Shown: one piece after another, positions 37,195-50,121 of the stretch
Layout: each line of letters begins with the position of its first letter
Numbering within the stretch: the stretch's first letter is position 1
Assembly (NCBI GenBank): GCA_021014325.1
Contig: CM037472.1
Coordinates: forward strand, 25,591,063-25,655,062
Source of the DNA: Plazaster borealis
Lineage: Eukaryota; Echinodermata; Asteroidea; Forcipulatida; Labidiasteridae
Direction: 5' to 3'
Length of the DNA stretch: 64,000 nucleotides
The notes under the pieces: generated by a model
What the model saw: only the letters and a program-made list of their open reading frames with translations
The model's database searches: none
Told to the model about the DNA's origin: nothing
Made by a program: the position numbers and the translations under genes

Positions 37195-37712
37195 AAAAAT
37201 TCTGGGTAAAAATCAGAAGGCCTACAGAAAATGTTTAATTAATTTGTATTTTTCTTTTTGTTGAGTGTTGGTTGGTAGGTCAAAAGAAATAACTGAAAAT
37301 GGAAATTAAGTTTTCAACTATCCTTATGGAAAACGAATTTAAAAAGGGAAAAGGAATAGAAATACCCAGAGGCCCCTTCCAGATCATCTGTCATGTCTCT
37401 GTTATTCCAAAAACCTTGTTTCAATATTTATCTCCAGGCCCGATGGGGAGTTGGCGTGATTTCCTCTTCTTTTTCAAACTACAAAGTTGCATGCAGTGGA
37501 AGCCAGGAAAAGCCATCATAAGAACTCCTAAGCTGGGAGAATATTGATCTAGAAATATCTGTTTCATTTGAGGCATTACTTTGTTCTTCAGTGTATAGGT
37601 ATAAATAGTCTGTCAATATTTTACATGTCGAAATTTGGGGTGGGTTGGTGGGTCAAAAACAATTTTGAAAAAAGATCATAAATTCTAAATATTGATTGCT
37701 CTGAATGGTCCC
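37195..37712 (+). mobile_element. Relative of family E element
   Basis: Shares 'taggtcaaaagaaataactgaaa', read here in shorter pieces, with 'agctgggaga', 'catttgaggc' and 'ggggtgggttggtgggtc' in the same order as 18001-18481. It ends 'tctgaatggtccct'. The left terminus is unclear. Confidence 0.55.
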
Positions 37713-38564
37713 TAAGATATGGAAAAAAAGTTTACATTTATCCATATCTCCTATTCTAAATCACAGAATTTAAATGTACAATGTATGTAGGTTTAAAAAA
37801 GAAAATCAGTTCTACCTGCAAGTAAAAACAATAAATGCACTGTCCCAGTTAGAAGAACAGTCAAAGATAACCTATCATGTGTTTTCTTTTTGCCAGATCT
37901 CAATCGCAAGCTTCTCAAGCAATTCCGACACCGCTATTAAAAATAAACTTCTCATAACTCTAGAGATTGATAGTGGTGCCTGCATATAGGTTCCACAAAC
38001 TCTGTAAATATGAAGTTCATTTTAACGATCAGTGTGAAATGCCAGCACAAAGTACCCATCATTACAGTTCAAGTAAAATAAACTGTCAAGGGCAAATGCC
38101 ACAGCAAGATATCCAAGCAATGTGTGATTGGACCGCATTGTTATTGTTGTTTTTAGAGAAGCCATCTGTCATACACCCTAATGATTTACTTTTAGTATGC
38201 TGCACTATGTTGTGAATAGCTAGTGCATGTGTGGGATCGTTTACCTTGGCGTTTGCTCCATCCATGTGGAGTTTAACGCAGATAGATAGAAAATAAATCA
38301 AGGGTATGAGATGATGACGGTGCGAAAGCGGGAACTCATTGCAAAGGTTTAATCTGAAGTAGATACAGTGTACATTATGTAAAGATAAGTACGCATGTTT
38401 TGATTTCAAACTCTGTGTCAGTGTCGGTAAATAGTTCAAAGAGTTGTTAAGTAAAAACTTTTCTTAGTCTTTCCAGAAACCATCTTTTGTAAAGGTCAGT
38501 TGTCTACATGGTAGTTGCAGCCTTTCTTGTTTATACTGCAGAATTAGGACCAAACCTGAGCTTG

Positions 38565-38949
38565 TTAAAGGGTCTGTACACGTTTGGTCATGACTCTGAA
38601 AATTAATGGCTATAAAAACTTACTTTGTAAGAAGTACAGCAGCTTTGGATAGTATAATGCATTTTGAGAAACTTGTTCACTTTGAAGTACTGCGGTTATG
38701 GAAAAAGATATCACTTTTTATCCCAACAGATTTAAATCTGAGAAGCGTTACTGCAGTAACGTTTCTCAGATTGTGTATTCCAATTGCAGATTATTCTTCC
38801 TGTGTGGACATAACCGCTCCAGATTTTTGGCCAAATCTCAAAAACCTTTTGAAACAAAATGTTCACAGGTTAGTTTAATGGTATCTACAACTATGTAGGA
38901 TTGAAACATACAGTGGGTTTCAACTACAAAACGTATACAATCCCTTTAA
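38565..38949 (+). mobile_element. MITE family A, diverged subfamily
   Basis: Begins TTAAAGGGTCTGTACACG and ends CGTATACAATCCCTTTAA. It shares the arm words 'taaaaacttact' and 'tttgagaaac' with other copies but has a different central hairpin (aatctgagaagcgtt / aacgtttctcagatt), the same centre as the copies at 54281 and 57861. Confidence 0.75.
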
Positions 38950-40073
38950 GCAGCATGGGTGGATCCAGACATTTCAAAAGGGTGCAGGGGAGAAGTGAGG
39001 GTGGTGCATCTTCAGTATGAAAGGGTTGGGTTTTTTGTTACTACATGTGTATTTATATTTCCAAAGAGCGTTGTATGGAACAGTGTGTAACAACAAATTC
39101 AAATAGGGTTTTTTTTCCGTCTGTTGTTACTCAGTTACTTGGGGATGGAGCACAGTCTGGTGGTACAATTGCCATCCTTTCCAGATTTCATTTGCCCAAG
39201 TCAGACAGTATGCAAGTTAAAATGTAAAAAGGCAGTTGAAATAATTAATAGCATTAGCCGGATCCTTGGTTATCGCAATCAAGGATCGCATGATTTGTAC
39301 ATGTACAATGCCTACGTGCCGCCAGCCTCTAATGGCCAGATACAGTGAATACACAAAATGTATGGTCACACCCAATAACTCTATCCGACTCTGAATAAAT
39401 AACTTATTATTACCTAGTTTATCATTGCTTAATTGTGCTGTTCATCATCTATACATGTAGCACACACTGGTGATGAAACAAGAGCTGTTACCTTCAATGT
39501 ATGTTCATGTAGATTCAGGGTACGCAGTGTTAAGTTTTATTATGGAGGCTTAGTTGGCTGTGGTCTCAAGTTGTATCTCCTTCTATTTCTACCTTCATGG
39601 TTTTTTTATTTAATGTATTTGTTAGCCAGGCCTACATTAGGTACATATATTGGACATGACAGTTTGTAAGTCAAGTTTTCTTCTCATATTGCAAATACAC
39701 GTGTCCATTCCAATTCAGGTATTAATGTATCAACAGATCATCGGTAATGCAACTGCCGGCAGTCAACAACTCATTCTTGCTGAATTAAACCCCAAATACT
39801 CCGAATCCATCACAATTCAGCGAGGCTTACTTGGGGAATTCTGATGGATCTGGGATGATTACACCCGAGGGCAAAAACACTTTGATTAATTCTGATTTAT
39901 CAATTCCAACACCGTCCATGCATGAATAGGATGTTACATTGTACAAAGAGTATGATGCATCCTTGTAGAGTGGCCGACACCATGGAGGTAGAAATATAAA
40001 GTCCCACTACAATTAATATATATACAACCATGGAGGTAGAAACCATGCCATGATACAACTGTGTAATGGTCAA

Positions 40074-40440
40074 GTCCATACTGTTGATATCTCATGTTAC
40101 AAGTACAGCATAGACTGAGGTACCTTTGTTTACAAAAAGAGTGACCTTGTACATTCCAGGGCCTTTCTGGCAGGCGAGATACTACACTGGACAAACATGT
40201 AAATTTTTACATTCTGTGTTATAATTTCACATAAATTCAAGTAATAAAAGTAACAGCTGAACAAGTTTTGAGATGTGCCCCCTTTCTTCGTATCAAAAGT
40301 TTATAGAAATCAGACATATACAAAAAATAAAAATAAAAGTTTCTTCCTTGGAGCTGTGTACAAATCATGCCCACTGGCTCTGTGGCTCTTTTGTAAACAT
40401 GTGATGTCACAGGTCACATGGTCTATACAGTGAATAACAA
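40074..40440 (-). repeat. Dispersed repeat family H, inverse copy
   Basis: On the minus strand it carries 'gtccagtgtagtatctcgcc', 'ctggaatgtacaaggt' and 'ctttttgtaaacaaag' in the same order and spacing as 51435-51760, plus a second matching block (gtgacatcacatg, aaaagagccacag, gtacacagctcc). Confidence 0.6.
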
Positions 40441-40786
40441 ATGCTCATTAACAAATTCCAAAAGGATAAGAGAATGATGAAAGACAGATTAAGAAGGACG
40501 AGGGCAGAGTTAAGGAAGATCCTTGTTTTTTAAGCAGTATTGGGCCACATCACTCAACGTACTTTAAAACCTACATTCATTGACCGTGTATTCCAACCTC
40601 CATCAGATTCAAATAGTAAGCAACACTACTGCTTAGCTAAACAATATTGCTTAAAAAACACGATTCCTAAGCAAGTTGTCCAACAGAGAAAGGTCCTTTC
40701 TCTGCAGATCATAATGTACTAGCCCAGGTTGGATTCCTCTGTCGCAGTGAAATGAAGACGGGGAGTCCAACCTGGGCTACGGTCAT

Positions 40787-41412
40787 CAGGGTTCTTCCCA
40801 TTGCACAAGCTAGCTATCGGGCCGATACGCACGAATTGCGTGCTGATACGCACAATATGCGGTTGATATGCAAATATATATGTTATAGGCTATACATTTA
40901 ACTTCAGATCAAATTAAAAAAAACACAAAAACATTAAGATAGAACCATTTATAATGCCCCCAGATTGCACAGTAGGGCTTTTAAAATAAAAAGATGCACC
41001 AAGTAAAAACCATCAGGGTTCTCCCCTAGTGTATCGAGCCGATACACAAAATTTGCATGCCGATACATGCAAAATTGGCCAAATCAAACAAAAATTTAAA
41101 AAATTCACAAACAATAATTTCACAAAAAACATAAAGAGAAAGCCATATATAAAATGCTCCAGATTGCACAGTAGGGCTTTTAAAACCAAGATAAACACCG
41201 AGTAGAAAACATTCCAAAGACCCTGTTGTTCAATTCAGCGGCTTCGACCAAACTTCCAAAATTTGGGTCCAGAATGCCCCCCAGTTTTGAGAAAAACCTG
41301 GGGAGAAACCTGGGACCTCATTTCAATTCAGCATGCTTGGGCCAAACTTCTGAAATTTGGGTCCAGAATGCCCCCCCCCCCCCAGTTTTGAAAAATCCTG
41401 GGGAGAACCCTG
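40787..41412 (+). mobile_element. Two family D copies in tandem or nested
   Basis: A first copy starts CAGGGTTCTTCCCATTGCAC at 40787 and is cut off at about 41013, where a second copy starts CAGGGTTCTCCCCTAGTG. The second ends GGGGAGAACCCTGG near 41412 and has its terminal segment repeated ('aatgccccccagttttgaga', 'aatgcccccccccc'). Confidence 0.7.
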
Positions 41413-41564
41413 GACATGTTTACAATGTACATGATGTATACAATACTGCAGGGTTTAGAAATCCATTGGCATTTGTTATGGGTTGGTAAAATGTTTCTGT
41501 ACAGCAAATAAATTTCTCAGGTCAGCATATTTGTGTTATGAAAAATGTTTGCCCTCATTGGCTC

Positions 41565-41862
41565 CCTGTGCACAATTTCATACAGCTATTTCCTGCTAAG
41601 CATTTTTTGTGCTTACTACATATTTATAGAAAAAAAATGCCTAGCAAAAAAGCATTCATAAACTACCAAAACTATTCCACAGTTTGTGTGCGCCACGTTC
41701 AAAATGGATTTGCATTGTCGTGTCACTCTGATCTGCTTACTAGAATCGCTGGTAATCTAGCATGCCTTTTGCTTTGCTTGCGGTCTTTATTTATGAAACT
41801 GTGCTACAGGCAGTTCCATCAGTTGAAAAAACTGTCTGCATACCGGCTTTGATGAAATTGGA
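41565..41862 (+). mobile_element. Possible diverged family B MITE
   Basis: Begins 'cacaatttcatacagct' and ends 'tttgatgaaattgg', with 'gcttact' and 'gctagca'-like words inside. At about 300 bp it is long for the family. Confidence 0.4.
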
Positions 41863-43517
41863 TTCTGCTTAGAAAGGAGGCTGATGTGACAGTGGAAACT
41901 CGGTATAGTGAGATATGAGACCTGGGTTTTTTGTAGCTGGTAACCGAAAACTGTCCAGGTTGTTGAAATTACCATGTACGACATGACATATGGTTAAATC
42001 TAGTTACTCTAGCCACATGATCACAGATGGCTGTCAGACCGATTTTAATGATATATTGAAATTTGTTTGTACCAATGACAAATTTTAACATACATTTTGT
42101 GTGCAATATCAAGGTAGGAAGTTCAGTCAGAAAACCATATTTTTAATATTTTACATCTGTAGTCAATACAGTCTGGGGAAAACCATGGTATACAAATCTG
42201 CTAAATTAGACTCAAATACACACATTACACCTGTTTTTTCTGAGCTACCTGAATGCTCTACAATATATGTCATCCTGCTTATCACGGTCAGAATATTTTG
42301 CCAACAGCATTTTTATGATGTGTCCTCAACCCAAAACCAAAGAAATTATTGATGTGCAGCTCTCATTTTGAACATGGGGCCACATCGAGTGACTCTGGAC
42401 CAATCAGAATGGTGTCCCAAGATCCCATGGCCCAGCCAGCATCAGTTTTCTTCATGTTATTCACCTTGTATGACAGCTGAGATGTGCGATTTTGTTTGCC
42501 CGCGGCACAACTGCACTACCAGATATTAGAAAAAGCTCATGTTACTAGACATACGGCAAGTTGGCTAAGGGCATAATCGTACAGTGATGGGCGAACAGCT
42601 CATCGTTCGGCCCCAAACTGTCAGTATAGGTGCTGGCAGGATCGATGCTGACATGTTTCTAGCAAGACTGTAAAATAGACGTCCATATAAATATACAAGA
42701 AAGTGTGTTATTGCTGACTTAATTATTAAGCTGAAGTATGTTAATAGATTCACTACGAGGTTGAATACAGCAAGACCAGACATGCAATCACTTGATAATA
42801 CAATTGTACATTTTAATTCTAGTAATACAACTTGTTATTATTAAAAGAAGTACAGCAGAAACAAGCAATAAAATGTGCTGTACAACAAGTTCCATGTCCG
42901 ACTTCCAAACAAAGTATCAATGAATGTAGATTCTTTTATTGTAAAACGAGTGGACAATTCTCAATTTTAATGTTTCAATTTGTACAAATTACAATTCAAC
43001 TGCATTTGAAAGGGTCCAGTGAATCTATTATTTCTTTTTACATCAACCGTTCATTTGTGTGTAGTCTTACTACAAAAGTGTGATCGACAATAGAAAACTT
43101 GATTCAGTCTTATCAGGAGCCCGACAACACAGGTGAATACAGGTGAATACTGGTGTGTCATGCATGACATGCTTTTTAACTGCAAAGGTTTTCACAATCT
43201 ATACATGTAGTTAAGATGTGAAAAGATATTTTGCTGGAGAACATCATACAAAATTTTAACATTAAGAACTTTGCATACTTGTTTGTAGGCAGTTGCACCA
43301 ATGCTAACAAGAAAAAAATTGTGCTGTGATAATCTTTTTAAAATGATGACAGACACCGGTAATGGTGTTAGTGTTAGGGGGGTCATCTGCATGCCTTGTT
43401 TCGAAAACCTGATTTTGATTTCAGAAACCCTAGTAAAGTGAACTATTTAGACACATTCGTTTCCAAACCTGCATGTGATCAGTATTTTGTTTTGTCATTT
43501 TAATATGACTATATTAT

Positions 43518-43615
43518 TATTGTTATTTATTTATTTATCAATTCATTTATTTCTTATTTATTTATTTATTTATTCAATTATTTATTTATTTATTTATTTG
43601 TTTATTTATTTTTTT
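43518..43615 (+). repeat. TTTA microsatellite
   Basis: Long run of TTTA/TATT units with occasional changes, ending in a GGGGGGA tract. Confidence 0.85.
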
Positions 43616-44455
43616 AGGGGGGAGAGAGGCGATACAAAAAATATAACTTCAGAGATAAATACTAAAGGACACTTGTATCTCACAACTTTCATAATACCAT
43701 TAGTGAGATTGGCTCGTGTACTGCGTACGTTTAGATGGCGTAGATACAGATTTCAATCCAATCACTAACGAGCCAAACATCTCTAATCAGAACATCTAAT
43801 TCTTTAAGCGCCCCCGGGTTTTTTCTTCTTTTTTCTTCATTCATTAGTTTCCCGAACCGGTTTATAAGCAACTTGCAGATTTCCTTAATGAAATACCGCC
43901 GTAAATGTTTTGAGACGCCATCACTGGTCCGCGGAAATTGGAGACTTTCTCATGAATTGCAGATTGGGAATTGACCAAACTTACCGCCATCGATTGGGGA
44001 AAGGGGGAATGGTGAGGTTTGTGTGCCGACTCCCCAGAGATTCTTGCCTCATGTCAGGTTTAATGCTTGCCACAACTCGCAAATTAAATCTTAGACTGAA
44101 TTAAGAAAGACACTACATTAGCCGGGTACACAGGTTTGACACCCGGCCCATGTGTGCAAGGTGTCTGAACAAAATCTATTCTGTGCAGTGTGCATTATGT
44201 ACATATTCTCAGACAGATGTGTCGCTGACATCCGAATTGGGGGGGGGGGGTAATCAATTATAGGTAAAACCAAATTGAAATTTCCAAGGCAAACTTTTAG
44301 AGTAATTCCCCCTTCTCTGCAATGTATTTGAGATAACATCCTTAACCCATGATCCCGTGAGTGTGTTACTCTGATTCCTCATTATTCTAGCCAAATCCAA
44401 CACCATATGGTAGCTCAAGAACCAAAACTGTTTTGGAATCTGATTATTATGATTA

Positions 44456-44622
44456 TGGTGGTCTGCCTGATCCCGTGTAAAAGATAATCAAGTAATAAAC
44501 CAAAAGGAAACTGACTGTGTAAATTTTAATTAATTAATGGTGGTCTGCGTGATCCCTTGTAAAGTATAATCAAGTAATAAACCATTAAGAAAAACTGACT
44601 GCGTAAATATTAATTAATTTTG
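44456..44622 (+). repeat. Tandem duplication, two about 82-bp units
   Basis: Both units carry 'atggtggtctgc', 'tgatccc', 'ataatcaagtaataaacca' and 'ctgactg', and end in TTAATTAATT. Confidence 0.75.
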
Positions 44623-44881
44623 AACAAAGAAATAGAAAAATTTTCTTCATTCAACCCAAAATTAATTAAATTTACCCAGTGAAAGTTTCCCTCGTGGTTT
44701 ATAACTTGATGTTTGAAATAAAAGATCAGATCCCTCTGCTGCCGCTTTTCAGGTTGAATCGTAAACTTGGGTGTGATCCCCGGTAATACGACAGTTTAGA
44801 CGTTGAATGGCCAAAGATATTGAAGTTTCAAAAATATTTTAAAGATATTTCAAAGAAACTTTAGAGATGTTGGCGTGGCGT

Positions 44882-45300
44882 GTGTCGTGGCCGAGCGGAT
44901 AAGAACACCGAACTCAAGCTCTGGTGTTTCTGATCAGCAGAGTGTGGGTTCGAATCCCAGTCATGACACTTGTGTCCTTAAGCAAGACACTTAACCACAT
45001 GCTTCGTCCTTCGGATGGGACGTTAAGCCGTAGGTCCCGTGTGTTGTGTAATGCACGTAAAAGAACCCAGTGCACTTATCGTAAAGAGAAGGGGTTCGCC
45101 CCGGTGTTCCTGGTTTGATTGGCTGCATATTGCGCCACAGCACCTTGTAAACCATTACATGGTGCTATGTAAAGGAATAGGTCTCATACTTCAACACGTA
45201 ACTCCACTTGCCTTGTAGGAAAAATACTGAGCGCTTTGAGACACCCATCGGGAGTATAAAGCGTTATACAAGAACTGCGTATTATTATTAATATTATATT
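44882..45300 (+). mobile_element. tRNA-Leu-derived SINE
   Basis: The same family as 28192-28570, with head 44882-44969 nearly identical (CAA anticodon, GGGTTCGAATCCC B box) and a longer tail reaching 'gagtataaagcgttatacaa' and TTA repeats. Confidence 0.88.
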
Positions 45301-45326
45301 AAAATAGGGAGATATTAAAATTAGGA

Positions 45327-45400
45327 CTATATGGCTCATTTGGTAGAGCACTGGCATGTTAATCTGGAGGTTGCAGGTTCAAATCCTGCTCTAGCAAACT
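45327..45400 (+). mobile_element. tRNA-Asn-like SINE head or pseudogene
   Basis: D arm GGCTCATTTGGTAGAGC, anticodon region 'catgttaat' (GTT), T arm GCAGGTTCAAATCCTGC. The acceptor strands do not pair (about four of seven), so this is not an intact tRNA gene. Confidence 0.6.
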
Positions 45401-45621
45401 TGTCTTTGTTGTGTTCAACCCAAAATTTAAGTATAGATTCGGTATACTAGTGCAGTCCTCAGTCCAACAGTATCAAACAAAACATGCAGTTCGACTTTTA
45501 TAGGTTGGTGGTGGATAAGGCTAATAATCTTCCAAAGTATGTATACATTTTAAATTCCAGCTGACTGTATTGTCCTCTAAATTTTTAACAATGTATTAAT
45601 GATTAAAACAATCGTGAATGA

Positions 45622-46009
45622 TTTAAAGGCAGTGGACACTATTGGTAATTACTCAAAATAATTATTAGCACAAAACCTTACTTGGTATCAAGTAATGGGG
45701 AGAGGTTGGTAGTATAAAACATTGTGAGAAACGGCTCCCTCTGAAGTGGAGTAGTTTTCGAGAAAGAAGTAATTTTCCACGAATTTGATTTCGAGACCTC
45801 AAGTTTAGAACTTGAGGTCTCGAAATCAAGCATCTGAAAGCACACAACTTCGTGTGACAAGGGTGTTTTTTCTTTCATAGTTATCTTGCAACTCCGACGA
45901 CCGATCGAGCTCAAATTTTCACAGGTTTGTTATTTTATGCTTATGTTGAGATACACCAAGTGAGAAGACTGGTCTTTGACAATTACCAATAGTGTACACT
46001 GTCTTTAAG
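45622..46009 (+). mobile_element. MITE family A, full copy
   Basis: Starts TTTAAAGGCAGTGGACACTA and ends AGTGTACACTGTCTTTAA. The centre is a hairpin of 'gatttcgagacctcaag' against its inverse. The layout matches 10858-11235 and 52705-53073. Confidence 0.88.
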
Positions 46010-46348
46010 TGATAAAAATGCTTTGACAAGTACAAGGACATCAAGTTGAAGACAGCACTAATTGAAGAATTTTTCAGCATCAACTCTTTCATCACTCCTG
46101 TGAAATATTCCTTGGCCTAAATTTTGCTTTAAAACAGTACACTTGAATGGTTTTATGTTGAGATTTGAGAGGCTGGAGGTATGCCATGAATGTCTTGAGG
46201 GTTCTAGAAAATATTATCCATGGTTCAACAGGTCCTAAGAGCAGGCAACCTCCCTCCATGAATCTTAAACTATAAAATGGAGTGATCGGTTCGATTGGTC
46301 TACGATCCCTACAACCTCCAATAATGAGATAGCTGCGTTCCAAGTAAA

Positions 46349-47066
46349 ATGGTTCACATAATGTTCACTGACCAAGAAGGCCATAACTTTGTTTTGCCCA
46401 TAACTGTTCATAAGCCAGCCATGTCAGCAGAATTTTCTGCTTTAGAGCTTTATGAAATTGGGCCCGCATGTTTTAATTGCATTTAGGTCTTTAAGACCAA
46501 CTCACTCTAACGAGAGAACACTTACCAAAATGGTTCACATGTTCACTGACCAAGAAGGCCATAACTTTGTTTTGCCCATAACTGTTCAAAAGCCAGCCGA
46601 ACCAGTCATAGTCACAAGCCCGTTTAGAACATTTCAATGAGCTCCATTGTACATTGAAGTTTTTGTAATTGACTTGAATTTGGAGCCATTTAGCAAATTT
46701 GTGCAAGTTGTGGTGTACATGTACATGTACAGTACACATGTCCTGTAGCTTTCAGAACAAGCCATCTGGACCCCTTGGTGAGAATTGTATCAACACTAGA
46801 ATTTATTAGTCCTCAGGGCCCAATTTCAAAAAGCTTGTAAGCACAAAAACTTGCTATGCACAGAAAATCCGTGCTTAGCAGAAACAGGTTACCATTCAGT
46901 TTTCATTGCTGCCACTGTTACCCCGCTCATTTCTTGCTTTGAAAAGACATTTACCCAGCCATGTCAGCAGAATTTTCTGCTTAAGAGCTTTATGAAATTG
47001 GGACCGCATGTTTTAATTGCATTTAGGTCTTTAATACCAACTCACTGTTAAGAGAGAACACTTACT
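46349..47066 (+). repeat. Local duplication of two blocks
   Basis: The block 'aatggttcacat...ataactgttca' occurs at 46349-46424 and 46528-46600. The block 'atgtcagcagaattttctgc...gagagaacactta' occurs at 46420-46526 and 46960-47066. The latter includes the right end of the family B MITE. Confidence 0.75.
46816..47005 (+). mobile_element. GGGCCCAATTTC-type MITE (family B)
   Basis: Starts GGGCCCAATTTCAAAAAGCT and ends 'agctttatgaaattgggacc'. Its right end is also present at 46421-46466 as part of a local duplication. Confidence 0.75.
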
Positions 47067-47120
47067 ATTGGTATGTTTGTGAATACATGTACATCCATAA
47101 ATTTAATTTTAAGAAAAATT

Positions 47121-47197
47121 GACAAGAGCGGAACTTGAACTTGCAACCTCTGGGTTAACGTGCCAGTGCTCTATCAACTGAGCTATCTAATCTAGCC
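47121..47197 (-). mobile_element. tRNA-Asn-like SINE head or pseudogene
   Basis: Minus strand: ATAGCTCAGTTGATAGAGC, 'cacgttaaccc' (GTT anticodon position), then AGGTTGCAAGTTCAAG. The acceptor stem is poor. Confidence 0.55.
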
Positions 47198-47819
47198 CTT
47201 GTAGTTTATCCATAAATTTACTTACAATCAAGAGTTTGATTGAAACTTCTGGAAATGTCATTTCTTACGAATGTTATGTCACTATTACTTGATGGTTTTA
47301 TTTCGATCTTTTGATATGATTATCTGATTGAAGTCTGCCGTGGAATGGGGCGGAGCTGGTTTGACAAGGTTTGAGTGATAATGAAAATTTTACATTTCAT
47401 CATTTGTGAATGATACGCAGTGAAGCATTATGATTAAATGTGTTTTATTTGAAAATGCTAAGACTTTGAACCCTCCCCTGGGGTAGTGTTTGTTGACATG
47501 TTATTCACAGAGCGTGACTGCTGGCCAAGAAAGTGTTACATCTGTCACTTGCAATAAAATCTAAAGGATCTATTAAATGCACATTGTATCAAGGTACAAA
47601 AATGTCAAACAAAATGTCAGGTTTGACAAGTACATACTTGAAATCTTAGATCCACATACATGTACACTGTACTGTTCTAACCTAAAACTCTTTAAAACAG
47701 AAACATTTGAAAGCTGCAAACCTGTTAAAATTTCACTCTGGACATCACATCATGGATGAATTTTTCAAAAGAAATCCGACAATTGCTTATTATGGCATTC
47801 AAATTGCCCTCTGGTCACT

Positions 47820-48230
47820 GGGCTAACTCGGTGGTCTAGTGGTTAAGCCACCTGCTCTCGAAGACAGGGGTCCTGGGTTCAAATCCCACCTACAATGTAA
47901 CTTCTCATGTGATCCTTTTCTGTAGGAAAGCACTGAATATTTACACCTACCCCACGTAGGTGTACTGCAAGGGTAGAACCAAAATAACATTGGTGGTCTA
48001 GTGGTTAAGACACCTGCTTTAGACTGCGGGGTCTTTGGTTCAAATCCACCTGACTTCCCAAGGAATTATTTCACTTCTGCAGGACTAGGAAAAGAACTGA
48101 ATGTACATAAGAGTAGAACCAATATTGATGGTCTAGTGGTTAAGACACCTGCTTTAGGCTGCAGGGGTCTTTGGTTCAAATCCATCTGACTTCCCAAGGA
48201 ATTTCTTTTCTACAAGACTAGGAAAAGCAC
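47820..48230 (+). mobile_element. Three tandem tRNA-like SINE heads
   Basis: Three copies of 'ggtggtctagtggttaag' (third copy 'gatggtctagtggttaag') lie at about 47830, 47992 and 48127. Each is followed by 'cacctgct...' and a B-box-like 'ggttcaaatcc', with 'ctgacttcccaaggaatt' after the last two. The second and third units (about 133 bp apart) are close duplicates. Confidence 0.6.
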
Positions 48231-49499
48231 CGAATATGTACACTTTTTCGAAGTAAAAGTAAAACAAGAATATTATTGTTCTAACCTTTATTCTCAATGC
48301 AATTATTTCATCAAGGCAAAAAAAAAAGATCAAAAAAGTTATTTGAAAAAAAAAAAGACATTGAAAACCCAAATGGAAAAAGTTGCAACATTTATTTGTG
48401 TCTTTGAACCCAAACCCAGACAGTGTGAAAAGACCCAGGAAGAGGTATTTTGTATTACATGCACCTGGAAAAGTCATTGTGAAATGAAATGAGAAGAGTG
48501 TATATATCAGCTAATTACGCACGAGCAAGCTCTTCCCAATGACCCGTATTAATGAGACTGGCATTATATAGAAGAAGTCCACATGGGAGTCCCACCACAA
48601 CAAAAATAGGTCTCCTCCTGTGAAACTCATTTCCAAGAGTTAATCAGGTGGACAGGGGAGCTCAAGAAGATCGGGTCTCATCCAGGCGATGAAGGTGTGA
48701 CTCACAAGATGTCGTCAGCCATCACAAAGTGGCGGGGTGCATTTATCATTTATCATGTCTTGCACTTACCAACACACCTAGATATTGTTATTTGCTTTTA
48801 GATGAAGTATATGGTAAGTGGGTATAGTGTGGCTGGACGTGTGAAGTTGCAATGTCTTGAAATATTGATGGGTAGACACGTTTGCCAGCTTTGTGTCATG
48901 GTTTCTTAGACTGTGCGGTTGGATTGTTGAGTAGATTGGATTATATCAAGAACACTGTAAAAACAAAATCCATTCATGCATTCTACAGTTCACAAAACCA
49001 CTTAAGACAAAGCTCACCTTACTACTGTAATCCAAAAGTGTATAAAATGTGCCAACATACCTGCCAACATTGAAACCTCAGAAAAACAATGTAGGAACAC
49101 CAGTTTTACAAGTCCACAGATAGCGACACGAGAAGTCGTGCGAGTAAAGCTTATTACATGTACCAGTATACAAATGATGTATGTAATTAAAACAAATCAC
49201 TATATCCCGTAAAAAATCTCTACTGTCACTTGAAGCAAATGGCACCCTCTTTTGCCAGAACTTTTTGATCTTGCTCATTGCTGTCTCTTGTCAGAAATAG
49301 GAATGTTCTGATTCATTTGCGGCCTGTAATCTCAAAAATCTGGACAATCCAATTAAATCTGAACAGTTGGCAGTAATGTCAATACAAATGAATTCAGACT
49401 CCGAAAAAAAATGTTAGGTAGAATGTGTACTGTACTTAAAACTCTCACAGAATTGAATGAAAGACATTCTGACACTACATGTACATGGTTACATATGCA

Positions 49500-49880
49500 G
49501 GGCTCTAACTTTACACTGGACCACAGGCCAGAGGCCAGTGATTTCAGCCCTGGGCCAGTAAACTCATGACTGGGCAAGTCTAGCGGTCCTGTGTATTTCA
49601 ATTGAATAATAATACCTCAACTGTATAACATATGTTCAAATGTTGACCGAGTCTGATAAATATCTTTCAATTCTGATTGGGTATCAAAATATCCTAACCC
49701 ATAAGACAAATGAGATAAATCTTCTCTTAGTGCTTGTTCAAATACCAACAGTTTAGGCCTACATGTTAAACTTTGTAGAAAGTTCTTTCTCAGTCATTTA
49801 GATTCTGGTCTTGTAAAATAAATTCTGGTCTGGAAAAAATTTTGAGCTACATGTACAGGCCCTTCCGTCTTGTGGAATTT
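49500..49880 (+). repeat. GGCCAGT dispersed repeat (family C)
   Basis: 'acactggaccacaggcca', 'ggccagtgatttcag', 'aaactcatgactgggcaagt', 'caaatgttgacc', 'gagctacatg' in family order. Confidence 0.75.
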
Positions 49881-49941
49881 TATCCCAAACTCCTATGTAG
49901 GCCTACACAATACACAATTATAGCATTCAGATCATTTTAAA

Positions 49942-49960
49942 ACACACACACACACACACA
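49942..49960 (+). repeat. CA microsatellite
   Basis: Nine to ten CA units; a second CA run lies at 50136-50151. Confidence 0.85.
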
Positions 49961-49977
49961 TGTTTGTAAATCCCGCT

Positions 49978-50121
49978 TACCGAGGACTTCTCTTTGTTCT
50001 CACATTGTTTGGACATATTTTTTTTTAGCGAAGTCCCCATTGGGTTTGTACACGAAAACGAAGCGAGGACGTCCTCGCTCTGTCAAACACCCGGATCCCT
50101 TTTGTTAAAGTCCTCGGTTTG
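49978..50121. mobile_element. Small foldback element between CA microsatellites
   Basis: Inverse ends 'accgaggacttctctttgtt' and 'aaagtcctcggt', with an inner palindrome GCGAGGACGTCCTCGC. CA runs lie on both sides (49942-49960, 50136-50151). Confidence 0.45.

Noticed and set aside
45327..45400. Functional tRNA-Asn gene
   Set aside because: The anticodon and T arms look good but the acceptor stem does not pair, and similar heads occur in repeats at 47.1 kb.
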